DNA from: an uncultured Prevotella sp.
GTDB lineage: Bacteria > Bacteroidota > Bacteroidia > Bacteroidales > Bacteroidaceae
DNA: 42,937 bases
NCBI GenBank assembly: GCA_900315835.1
Contig: ONAR01000023.1
Span: 1-42,937 of the forward strand
Direction: 5' to 3'
Part shown: positions 35,427 to 42,937 of the stretch, piece after piece
Position numbering within the stretch: position 1 is the first letter of the stretch
Layout: every line of letters starts with the position of its first letter
Notes under the pieces: generated by a model
The model's database searches: none
Told to the model about the DNA's origin: nothing
What the model saw: the letters and a program-made list of their open reading frames with translations, nothing else
Translations under genes and position numbers: made by a program

Positions 35427-38400
35427 TTAAAATCCGTCTAAATCGTAATATTCGTCCTCCAAGTCATAGTCCTGTGTCTTGAGTTCCTTCTTCGGCTGCT
35501 TCGTCTCTTCTTTCTTTGCAGGAGGCGTAGCGGGCTTCTGCTGCTGGGTGGACGCTGACTTTTTATTGGCTGTCGCCTTTTTGCTCGCCGACTTGGCGGC
35601 GGTGGAAGGCTTGGCAGTGGTAGCTGGCTTGGTGGTTTTGTTGTTCTCTGCCCGCTTGCGCTCTGCGGCAGGTAGCGGCGCAGGAGTCTCATCATCGTCG
35701 TCGTCAAGAATGACCGTCGTGCCGGAGGTGGTGATGGGGTCCTCGGGGGTGGTGGGGGCGGTGGGTTTTATGGGGGTTATGGGTTTAGTGGGTTGAATGG
35801 GTGCGGAAGACTTACCCGACTCGGACTTGGAGGACGCTGCGGACTTGGCAGGCTGCTCAGGCTGGGCGAGCTTGGCGGGTTGCTCGGTCTTGGCGGGTTG
35901 CTCGGTCTTGGCGGGTTGGGCAGGCTTTGCGGGCTGGGCAGGCTCATCATCAACTCCGACGAAAGTATCGTTGAGGAAATTATCGATGTCGGTCTCAGTC
36001 GGTACCACTGTGGTGCCTTTGGCTGAGGGCACCGCCGTCGTATCAGCGGGAATAACCGTCGTACCCGTGGGCTGCGACTTATCCGTCGTTTCCGTGGGGA
36101 TAACCGTCGTACCTGTGGGCTGCGTCTTATCCGTCGTTTCCGTGGGGATAACCGTCGTACCTGTGGGCTGCGTCTCAATCGTCGTTCCGTCAGGAACGAT
36201 GGTCGTACCCGCGTCATCCGGCTCGAGGTTATCTTTGTCCGCAGACTTACTTTCCGGTTCCGGCTCGGTCACAATCTCGGCTGGTTCGGTAAGCAGATAG
36301 AACGTCGAGACCTTGAGCGGGGCGAAGTGCTTGTTATAGAACTTGGTATAGTCGTCGTAGCTATAAGCCGTACCGAGCAACGGCAAGTTCTGCGTGCTGA
36401 TAAGGATTGGACGGGCCTTGCCGATGAGTCTCACCAGCTGCGGCTGCGCCGTGAGCTGACGGGCATAGGTCAACGCCTCATCGAAGTTGCGGAAACCACT
36501 GACCATCATCCGGCGAACGCCCTCATGGTCCTCAATAGAGATTTCGAAGTCGCGCACCAGATAACTGGTGAAGTTGTAGCGGGCCAACTGATACAGCAGT
36601 TTATTCTCATTGACCGAATCGGGCGCATAAGCCAACATAAACACGAACGGCGTATTGCGCTCATTACTGAGTTGCTGCGTTTTAGCCGACGCATTCGGTC
36701 CCTGCACCTCTGTACGCCGCGACCACATCTGACCGATGTCGAACTTTCCGCCACGCAGGGTCTTACCGGCTTTGACGCCATTGATAATCATACCGGCCAA
36801 CGTAGCCAGCTGACTATTGGGGTATTTGGCGACCAACGAGTCGAGGTCAGCCAGACAACTCTGACTGTCGCCATCATTGAGTTTGGCCAAAGCTCCGATG
36901 AACATAAACTTATCACGGTTGGCGCCAAGAGGGAAATGCATCTGCGACAGCTGGGTGTTGGCTTTCACCTCACTGAAGCGGTCGGCCTTGAACGCATCAT
37001 AGGTGGCCGCATAGAGCGAATCCTCCAAATGGACGCCCTCACGCGCATTACGCACGAAGTCGGGATCGGTGAGCAACGTCGTCCACTGGCTATGTGGATA
37101 ACGCGTTTTCAAACTGTCGATATATTGCTGAGCCACAGCGGGTTCTCCTTTGCGCGAATAGAGCAGGAACAGATGATAGAAAGCATCATCCATATGCTCA
37201 TAGCTCGGGTAGTGGTCGGTGAGTCTGCGCAACGCCTTCTCGCCGAGCGGCAGGTTGTCGAGCTTATCCTTGAAGATGACGCCACTATTGTAGAGACCAT
37301 CCATGATAATCAGGTCGCTGGCCTGCTTGGCTTCCGGCGTAAAAGGTATATCCTTGAGATAGTATTCCCGCTTGTGCGGGTCATTTTCGGCGTTCTCCAT
37401 CACCTTGTCGATGGAGTCTTGACGCGCCTGCTCAGCCTCCATCTTCGCGCGCTCCTCATCGGTAATCTCACCGCTGTCACCGTTGTTCATTCCGGCGACC
37501 ACCGTCTTATTGTTGCGCTGCCAGTTGTCGACATTCTCGCGCTTACCCCAGAGTTGCTGGAACTGCTGCTTACCCTGCGCGATAGCTATCGGACTGTAGA
37601 AATACCAGTCCTTTGACTGCTGTGTGGTCGTAGTGGTACGCTTAGTAGTCTTCGTCTTCGTATTGTTGCCATTGCCTATGTCTATGTCGGACTGACCGCT
37701 TTGCTGCGCCTCAGCGGCCTCCTGCTCTGCCTTCTGCCGAGCCTCTTCCTTCTCCTTTTTCTTCAGCGCCTCAATGACGCGGTCGATGGCTTCATTGCGC
37801 TTGGCCTCATCCATGCCGGCGAGTTCCTGCAGGGAGTCCTGCAAATGTACCGCCTCGGTATAGGGCACCAGTTCATCGAGCACCTTCGAGCGGTTGGAGA
37901 GTTGCTCATAGTCAGGGCGCTCCTTGTCGAGCATACCGATGGCCTCACCATAACAGCGCTGGGCATCGGCATAGCGCTCAAGGTCCCAATACAGGTCGCC
38001 AAGCTTAAGCAACAGCACACCTTTCTCGGTGCCAGACCGAGTGCTCTTCTTGTTGCCCTGCTCATAACTGGCAATGGCCTGCGTCGTATCCTTCTGGGCG
38101 AGATAGATGTTACCGATGGCATAATACACCTGGTCCAGATAATCCTTATTATTATCCGACCGCGCCATGCGCTTCAACCGACCAATCATCTTACGCGACT
38201 GACCCTGAGCCAGCACCTCCGTTTGGGCGATGCGGGCGTTGAATTCCAGTTCATAAGGCGGATTGAGCCTCACCGTATGACGGAAAGCCTGATAAGCCTC
38301 CTTATTGCGCCCCAAAGCCTTACACAGCTGCCCCATGAGGAACCACTCACGGGCTTTCTGCTTGCGCCGCATCTCATGGCGGATGACCTTACGCAGGTAG

Positions 38401-39098
38401 GGAATGGCACTGGCATAGTCGCCGGTATGAAGGTAATAGTCGGTCATGGTATAGTCCCACTCCTTCTGCGCCCGCCATGGAATGGAGTCGCGCCGCATAT
38501 CGCGTATCACATCCTCGGCGTCGTAAAGAAAACCGTTCTCGACATAACTCTTGGCTAACCACGCCCTGGCGAGGGCATAGATTGATGGCTGGGTCTCGTA
38601 GAGCCTACTCATGTAGGCAAATGTCGAGGATGCGGCATCGAAGTCGCCCTCATGAAACTGCGAGCGGCCCATGAGCATCCACGCCTTCCAAAGGAAGGGA
38701 TTATATTCACGTCGGTTGAGCCATTCGATGTCGCGCTGGGTCTTACGGCGGCTCTTATTCCATTCTGGCCGACGCTTGATGCTATGCAACTTGATGGCTT
38801 TCTGCGACTTCAGTATTGCCCGGTCGAAATTACTTTTACCCAATTCCTTGCTGTTCTTATTGCCAACGGTGTAAAGAGGAATAATCTCGGTGTAATCATC
38901 CTTGTTGCCCGTTTCCTTCTCCAGCGATCCGTCGATATAAGCGAGTTTGCCGTTATAATAAGTATTGTAACGGGCATTAAAAGCCTCCCACCACCGCGTG
39001 CGGGCATTATTTTTCGCGGTGGAGCAACCTGCAGCCAAAGTCACTATCGACACTGCCGCAAGCAATATGTGTATGAGGTTTCTTACTCTTTTATTCAA
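35427..39098 (-). CDS. porW: PorW/SprE: T9SS TPR lipoprotein
   Basis: PorW (SprE in Flavobacterium) is a periplasmic TPR lipoprotein needed for T9SS function. The 1223-residue product starts NKRVRNLIHILLAAVSIV with lipobox LAAGC, then has many TPR-like helices (for example YNGKLAYIDG, AIGNIYLAQKDTTQAIASYEQGNK). The only in-frame start is TTG at 39098; no ATG lies before the signal peptide. The C-terminal third is low-complexity, with 16-residue repeats at about 36052-36175 (GTTVIPTETTDKTQPT) and AQPAK repeats (about 35840-35940), ending in an acidic tail. SprE homologues also occur in genomes without a T9SS. Confidence 0.88.
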   Translation of the reverse strand: MNKRVRNLIHILLAAVSIVTLAAGCSTAKNNARTRWWEAFNARYNTYYNGKLAYIDGSLEKETGNKDDYTEIIPLYTVGNKNSKELGKSNFDRAILKSQKAIKLHSIKRRPEWNKSRRKTQRDIEWLNRREYNPFLWKAWMLMGRSQFHEGDFDAASSTFAYMSRLYETQPSIYALARAWLAKSYVENGFLYDAEDVIRDMRRDSIPWRAQKEWDYTMTDYYLHTGDYASAIPYLRKVIRHEMRRKQKAREWFLMGQLCKALGRNKEAYQAFRHTVRLNPPYELEFNARIAQTEVLAQGQSRKMIGRLKRMARSDNNKDYLDQVYYAIGNIYLAQKDTTQAIASYEQGNKKSTRSGTEKGVLLLKLGDLYWDLERYADAQRCYGEAIGMLDKERPDYEQLSNRSKVLDELVPYTEAVHLQDSLQELAGMDEAKRNEAIDRVIEALKKKEKEEARQKAEQEAAEAQQSGQSDIDIGNGNNTKTKTTKRTTTTTQQSKDWYFYSPIAIAQGKQQFQQLWGKRENVDNWQRNNKTVVAGMNNGDSGEITDEERAKMEAEQARQDSIDKVMENAENDPHKREYYLKDIPFTPEAKQASDLIIMDGLYNSGVIFKDKLDNLPLGEKALRRLTDHYPSYEHMDDAFYHLFLLYSRKGEPAVAQQYIDSLKTRYPHSQWTTLLTDPDFVRNAREGVHLEDSLYAATYDAFKADRFSEVKANTQLSQMHFPLGANRDKFMFIGALAKLNDGDSQSCLADLDSLVAKYPNSQLATLAGMIINGVKAGKTLRGGKFDIGQMWSRRTEVQGPNASAKTQQLSNERNTPFVFMLAYAPDSVNENKLLYQLARYNFTSYLVRDFEISIEDHEGVRRMMVSGFRNFDEALTYARQLTAQPQLVRLIGKARPILISTQNLPLLGTAYSYDDYTKFYNKHFAPLKVSTFYLLTEPAEIVTEPEPESKSADKDNLEPDDAGTTIVPDGTTIETQPTGTTVIPTETTDKTQPTGTTVIPTETTDKSQPTGTTVIPADTTAVPSAKGTTVVPTETDIDNFLNDTFVGVDDEPAQPAKPAQPAKTEQPAKTEQPAKLAQPEQPAKSAASSKSESGKSSAPIQPTKPITPIKPTAPTTPEDPITTSGTTVILDDDDDETPAPLPAAERKRAENNKTTKPATTAKPSTAAKSASKKATANKKSASTQQQKPATPPAKKEETKQPKKELKTQDYDLEDEYYDLDGF
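35840..35945 (-). repeat. Pro/Ala/Lys-rich short repeats in porW
   Basis: Repeating units of 15-18 bp such as GGCGGGTTGCTCGGTCTT encode AQPAK and TEQPAK. They form part of a low-complexity spacer. Confidence 0.75.
36052..36175 (-). repeat. 48-bp tandem repeat in porW
   Basis: The word ATAACCGTCGTA occurs at 36052, 36100 and 36148, a 48-bp period of about 2.6 copies, encoding a 16-residue Thr/Pro-rich unit. Copies differ by a few bases. Confidence 0.85.
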
Positions 39099-39187
39099 CG
39101 TTAATATAACTGCGTAAAGCCCCTATTTATTGCCTATTACTGAGATTATTTCTCCTCGCCACAAGGCTGCAAGCACTTTGGTCCAAC

Positions 39188-39580
39188 TCACGATGCACTC
39201 TCCGACATCAGGATAAACTCATCCTTGATGCCATCCGGCATGTTGATGCCCCGCAAGATAAGGCTCCTACCCCACGGCTTCACCTCGTCGCTGCGCAGGG
39301 TCTCCAACACCTCGGCAAACTGCTGGGTCTCCTCGTCGGTATAGCTGTCTGACGGCCGACCACGAAAGGCGTCGAGTTCCTCATCGTCGTAATAGACGAT
39401 GGGCTTGGTGGCGGCCTGCATGGTACACTCCTGCTCACACATGGCATTGCTGCCACTGCATGAACCGCAGTCGCCCGGTGCCACGACAATCTCGTCGCTC
39501 TCACCACGCCGATGGGAGAAGTAGCCCAAGGCAGCGCAGAACAGCCCCAATACGAGCAGGGCAAGCAACAGATAAATCAT
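39188..39580 (-). CDS. Cys-rich single-helix membrane protein
   Basis: The 130-residue protein has one N-terminal membrane helix (about 2-22) and then a cluster CGSCSGSNAMCEQEC (five cysteines within about 15 residues), followed by an acidic region and a C-terminal segment (WGRSLILRGINMPDGIKDEF). The cysteines could bind a metal or iron-sulfur cluster or form disulfides. It starts 6 bp after aroA ends, so it is co-transcribed. I recognise it as a Bacteroidetes-conserved aroA neighbour, but no function is established. Confidence 0.8.
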   Translation of the reverse strand: MIYLLLALLVLGLFCAALGYFSHRRGESDEIVVAPGDCGSCSGSNAMCEQECTMQAATKPIVYYDDEELDAFRGRPSDSYTDEETQQFAEVLETLRSDEVKPWGRSLILRGINMPDGIKDEFILMSESAS

Positions 39581-39586
39581 CAGCGC

Positions 39587-40834
39587 TTATTCGTCAATGT
39601 GAAACCATGCGCTTTTCAGATCATCCCAGAAGCCGGGATAGGACTTCGAGACCACTTCGGGATGGCGGATGCGGAGATGGGGAAACTTAATGGCAAATGG
39701 CGCGAAGGCCATCGCCATGCGATGATCCTCGTAGGTGTCGATGGCGTCGAACGACGGCTCGCATTTGGTGCCGCTCCACGACAGCTCACCATCATCGCCG
39801 ATATGCAATGGATAACCGAGCTTGAGCAACTCATTGCGGAGGGCCTGCAGCCGGTCGGTTTCTTTGATGCGGAGACTCTTCAGACCGGTGAAGGTGAAAG
39901 GTATATCGAGTGCGCAACACGTACACACTACGGTCTGGGCCAAGTCGGGGCAGTTGATGAAGTCGTAGCTCAAGCGGTCGATATGGTCGGCATGGCGGCT
40001 GAGGTTGACCACTGTCGGCTGACTGGAATGCGGTTCGGCGAACTGCGTGTGGACGCCGAGCAGGGAGAAGATGTAGCGTACGACGGAGTCGCCCTGGCGT
40101 GAACCGTTCATCAGCCCGTCCAAAGAGAGGCGTACGCTGCCCTCGGGATAGAGCGCCGCCATCTCGTACCAATAGCTTGCCGCACTCCAATCATTCTCAA
40201 TGAGATAGGGACGGTCGAGGTAAGGCTTGGGCTTGACGACAATCGTGTCGGTGCTGGCCCAGTCGACGTCGGCGCCATAATTCTGCATCACCCAGAGCGT
40301 GAGGTCGATATACGGACGCGACACAATCTCGCCCGTCAGATGGAGCGTCAGCCCTTCCTGCATCATCGGTGCGATGAGCAGCAAGGCCGAGATGAACTGC
40401 GAACTGATGTTGCCCGGCACCTCCAGTTTGCCGCCCGGCAGCTTATGACCGCGGATGAAGAGCGGCGGGAAGCCTTCCTCCCCCCGATAGCAGATGTCGG
40501 CACCCATCATGCGCAGGGCGTCGACCAACAGTCCTATGGGTCGGTGGCACATGCGCTCGGTGCCGGTGATGGTATGTTCGCCGGGAGTCACGGCGAGGTA
40601 AGCGGTCATAAACCGCATGGCCGTTCCTGCCGCCTTAACATCGATGACCGGCGGCATATCCTTCAGCGCTGCCATGACGACACGGGTGTCGTCGCAATCG
40701 GACAGGTTGTCGGGTAAGGTATTGCCACCGCTGAGGGCGTGTATGATCAGTGCGCGGTTGCTGATGCTTTTCGATGCCGGAAGTGTGACATCGGCATCCA
40801 GGGTTTGCGGTGCTGTTATATCGTAAATGGTCAT
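39587..40834 (-). CDS. aroA: 3-phosphoshikimate 1-carboxyvinyltransferase (EPSP synthase)
   Basis: It joins phosphoenolpyruvate to shikimate-3-phosphate in aromatic amino acid synthesis. The 415-residue protein has LPASKSISNRALI, the phosphate-binding GTAMRFMTAYL, a glycine-rich region including GTERMCHRPIG, and the C-terminal KSLRIKETDRLQALRNEL and DHRMAMAFA. Compared with typical enzymes it lacks the GNAGT form (DIVKAAGTAMRF here), as in Bacteroidetes. It starts 10 bp after the metalloprotease gene. Confidence 0.92.
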   Translation of the reverse strand: MTIYDITAPQTLDADVTLPASKSISNRALIIHALSGGNTLPDNLSDCDDTRVVMAALKDMPPVIDVKAAGTAMRFMTAYLAVTPGEHTITGTERMCHRPIGLLVDALRMMGADICYRGEEGFPPLFIRGHKLPGGKLEVPGNISSQFISALLLIAPMMQEGLTLHLTGEIVSRPYIDLTLWVMQNYGADVDWASTDTIVVKPKPYLDRPYLIENDWSAASYWYEMAALYPEGSVRLSLDGLMNGSRQGDSVVRYIFSLLGVHTQFAEPHSSQPTVVNLSRHADHIDRLSYDFINCPDLAQTVVCTCCALDIPFTFTGLKSLRIKETDRLQALRNELLKLGYPLHIGDDGELSWSGTKCEPSFDAIDTYEDHRMAMAFAPFAIKFPHLRIRHPEVVSKSYPGFWDDLKSAWFHIDE

Positions 40835-40844
40835 TGTAATAAAG

Positions 40845-42017
40845 CTATTTTATAATGGTTATAGGCAAATCGATACGCCCGGACGGCTCCGAGGCACGCG
40901 TTGAGGTCGTTCCATTGCTGAGCTTTGGTCCGGGGATAAGTGGACTGTAGTTGAGCACATTACGGATGCGTGTCTGCTGGTCCTTCGTAATTTTGAAGCC
41001 ATAGGTGAAGAAATAGTCCATGATGTTGTCGGCATTGAATGCGATGCCGTCACATGACCGACGCTGCACCAAATCTACCATGTAATGCTTAATGGTGGTA
41101 TCCAACAACTGACGATTAACATATTCAAGATATTCCGCCCGGTTATAGGAATAGGTATCGGCGCAATAGTCAGTGTCGCCGCAAGAGTCTACCGGCTCCA
41201 CGCTCGAATTGCTTTTAGATTCCGTAAAATCATGATACAGCCCGAGATAATGACCCAGTTCATGGGCTACGGTTACCACGATGTCAGCTGGAGAAAAGTT
41301 TGTGGCTTGATGGTTTATATTGGTATAACGGTCACTTTGATAGAAACCGCCACCCGATTGCTGACCAGCATAGAGGCTGTTGATAGCTGAGCAATAGGCA
41401 TATCCCAAATTGCTTTTCTTAAGATTATCATTCGTAACCGTTGCCAAGCCCTCAAGCTGATGACTGCTTCCTTTCACCGAATAGGGCATGTGGGAGATAC
41501 CGAGCACGATATTGGTGGAATCTTTTGAGTCCGGCTTGAAATTGAACATCATCACATTGATGTAGTTGTTCGGCTCCCAGATATATTTCACGTTGGCGCC
41601 AGTGTTGTCGGTCATAAATGCATTGACGTCAATGGGGTATTCCCCAGTATACTTGACGTAGTCCACACCGGGATAGCGCATTGTGTTGCCATTCTCATCC
41701 TTTGTGGCCAAAACGAACTTCACATTGATATTCTCGCTCTCGCCATACACATTGCCCTGGTAAATCTGGTTGACGTAACTCAGAATGTTAGCCAACCGCT
41801 GGTAAGGAATATACTGCGTTGCACTATTCTCGTCACTATAAAGGACATGGAATACCACCGGCAACTCATAGACATAGTTGCTGTCGAGACTGTCGACGAC
41901 CTGACGCAGACTACTGGAGCTACTCTTGGAACTGCCATCCAAGTCGTCGTCAGAGCTGCAGCCAGCCATCACGGCGACCAAAGCAAAAAGGCATATCAAT
42001 AGTTTTTTCATCGTCAT
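40845..42017 (-). CDS. Zinc metalloprotease lipoprotein (M43-like)
   Basis: The 390-residue protein has a lipoprotein signal peptide (lipobox MAGC, Cys20), a Ser/Asp-rich spacer, and a metzincin-type protease domain with HELGHYLGLYHD (His252, Glu253, His256, His262) and a Met-turn IMDY (Met333). Conserved cysteines (EPVDSCGDTDYC) fit the pappalysin/M43-like group; its substrate is unknown. ATGs at 42017 and 42011 are both possible. It is the first gene of the operon with aroA, and aromatic synthesis seems unrelated to its role. Confidence 0.87.
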   Translation of the reverse strand: MTMKKLLICLFALVAVMAGCSSDDDLDGSSKSSSSSLRQVVDSLDSNYVYELPVVFHVLYSDENSATQYIPYQRLANILSYVNQIYQGNVYGESENINVKFVLATKDENGNTMRYPGVDYVKYTGEYPIDVNAFMTDNTGANVKYIWEPNNYINVMMFNFKPDSKDSTNIVLGISHMPYSVKGSSHQLEGLATVTNDNLKKSNLGYAYCSAINSLYAGQQSGGGFYQSDRYTNINHQATNFSPADIVVTVAHELGHYLGLYHDFTESKSNSSVEPVDSCGDTDYCADTYSYNRAEYLEYVNRQLLDTTIKHYMVDLVQRRSCDGIAFNADNIMDYFFTYGFKITKDQQTRIRNVLNYSPLIPGPKLSNGTTSTRASEPSGRIDLPITIIK

Positions 42018-42034
42018 CTAACTATAGTACCTTG

Positions 42035-42042
42035 CAAATTTA
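42035..42042 (-). promoter_or_regulatory. -7 promoter box for the metalloprotease-aroA operon
   Basis: TAAATTTG on the minus strand, about 18 bp upstream of the metalloprotease start. A plus-strand TAACTTTG at 42049-42056 is nearby but has no gene downstream. Confidence 0.5.
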
Positions 42043-42090
42043 CAAAAATAACTTTGCAAGGTGTAGGATTGCCACGTTTTTTAAGCTATC

Positions 42091-42139
42091 AGCCGAAGGT
42101 TTTATTGATTTTAAAGAAACCATTGCCATTTATTCGGCT
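42091..42139. other. Nested hairpin after the truncated ATPase
   Basis: AGCCGAA (42091-42097) pairs with TTCGGCT (42133-42139), with an inner GGTTT/AAACC stem. No T-run follows on either strand, so terminator function is doubtful. Confidence 0.35.
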
Positions 42140-42160
42140 TAAAGACCATTGAGTACCTTA

Positions 42161-42844
42161 TTACGATTCCACGAAGAGGGCATCCAGGGTGATTACCTGC
42201 TGAAAGTCGCCGCTATACTCATTCTGCGTTAAGCCATAGGTCGTAATCAGCGTACTGTGGATTGACTTCCTTTTAGGTATCATTCCCGAAAGGACATTCA
42301 ATCTATGTACAATAGTGGAATTGTATTGCTTGCTGATTGTGAAATTCTCATTATAGAACTTCATCTCGCACATGTTGACGACGTTATCATTCCTGTCAAT
42401 GAGCATGTCTATTTGCGTGCCGTCTATGTCATCATCACCTCTCAATGACCACGAGGACTGTGAAGTGATTACACCAAGAATGCCAAGTGCCTGTTTGATT
42501 TGGGTGATATGACGGAAGCACACTTCCTCGAAAGCAAAGCCGCGCCAAATACTAATGGCTGGTGAGGTGACGTTGAACTTCCAAAAATTGTCGTCAATGT
42601 TTGTCTTTCCATCAACGAATTTCAGATAGAACATGCAAAACATATCAGACAACTTATAACGTAAGTTGCGCTTCCCTTCACCGAAAGGCACATAACTCTC
42701 TATAAAGTCACTGGATATCAATGCGTCAAGCATCTTTGAGAAGTTTCCGCTGTCGGCGATGCCCGTTTCCTTCAATATTTCCCGACGGGTAAATCCAGTC
42801 CGCCGCTCTCCCAATGATAGACATGTTGTTTTATTTTTCTGCAA
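42161..42844 (-). pseudogene. Truncated DUF234-type AAA ATPase, C-terminal part
   Basis: The visible 227 residues match the C-terminal half of Bacteroidetes/archaeal AAA ATPases: a winged-helix segment (GFTRREILKETGI), the link YVPFGEGKRNLRYKLSDMFCMFYLKF, and a DUF234 nuclease-like domain (GFAFEEVC, DIDGTQIDMLIDR, CEMKFYN). The N-terminal Walker A/B ATPase domain is absent. The frame opens after a stop at about 42855 and the only upstream start is TTG at 42844, overlapping a -7-like box (TAAGTTTG, 42842-42849). The 70 bp before that encode nothing that looks like an ATPase. So it is most likely a remnant. Full-length members are often mobile or defence-linked. Confidence 0.65.
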
Positions 42845-42937
42845 ACTTACATAAAATTATTCTGATTTTACACCAGTTGGATAAAAAAGTCGAGGCCACT
42901 GCGCAAATAATAGCTTGAAGACGGTAGAATGCCGTAG

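Noticed and set aside
36327-37616. 429-codon plus-strand open frame opposite porW
   Set aside because: Antisense shadow of the TPR region of porW; no promoter or domain.
42049-42056. Plus-strand TAACTTTG promoter-like box
   Set aside because: No plus-strand gene follows before the end of the window; probably chance in AT-rich DNA.

Overview
The window is a Bacteroidetes chromosome segment, most likely order Bacteroidales and Prevotella-like. At least 15 genes are preceded by the Bacteroidetes sigma-ABfr type -7 box (TAnnTTTG, usually TAACTTTG), and most starts lack a Shine-Dalgarno sequence. Gene content agrees: porX/porW of the type IX secretion system (T9SS), a myo-inositol-phosphate synthase, a DUF1599 / BT_3928-family / tpiA / SPOR / folE block, an ftsX-DUF3098-uppP-truB-queA-folK operon, and DUF4251. 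Species cannot be fixed from the sequence alone. Family names come from recognising proteins and motifs, not from searches.

Layout. (1) 1-3000, minus strand: an arsenic-resistance operon, arsC-arsR-arsF-arsG, two thioredoxin-fold genes, then arsD running off the left edge. (2) 3001-5700: an intergenic region with a short tandem repeat, typA (minus) and rpsO (plus). (3) 5746-10121, minus: ftsX, DUF3098, uppP, truB, queA, folK, covering cell division, lipid carrier recycling and tRNA modification. (4) 10305-11072, plus: a radical SAM protein behind an Fnr/Crp-like palindrome. (5) 11136-15740, minus: GH3 beta-glucosidase followed by an HD-domain protein, then inositol-phosphate synthase. (6) A GNAT acetyltransferase, then an RND efflux operon (adaptor, pump, outer-membrane channel) whose last gene is a divergent LpxA-like acyltransferase. 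(7) 23447-23985: a gene-free stretch with a 146-bp element bounded by 26-bp inverted repeats. (8) CCA-adding enzyme (minus), then a plus-strand run: lipoprotein, DUF1599, BT_3928-family, tpiA, SPOR, folE, exonuclease III. (9) 31176-42017, minus: a MORN-like secreted protein with an unusual upstream region, then a probable seven-gene operon (metalloprotease lipoprotein, aroA, Cys-rich membrane protein, porW, porX, DUF4251 lipoprotein, TonB-C-like protein). (10) 42161-42844, minus: the C-terminal half of a DUF234-type AAA ATPase, apparently truncated.

How genes work together. The ars operon combines a thioredoxin-dependent type of arsenate reductase, an As(III) metallochaperone, a CcdA/DsbD-like membrane protein with two cysteines and three CxxC thioredoxin-fold proteins, which suggests an electron relay across the inner membrane. 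PorW and PorX are both T9SS-associated and are probably co-expressed with envelope proteins. The RND pump is linked to a possible lipid A or acyl-sugar acyltransferase.

No rRNA, tRNA, CRISPR array, insertion sequence or phage gene was recognised.
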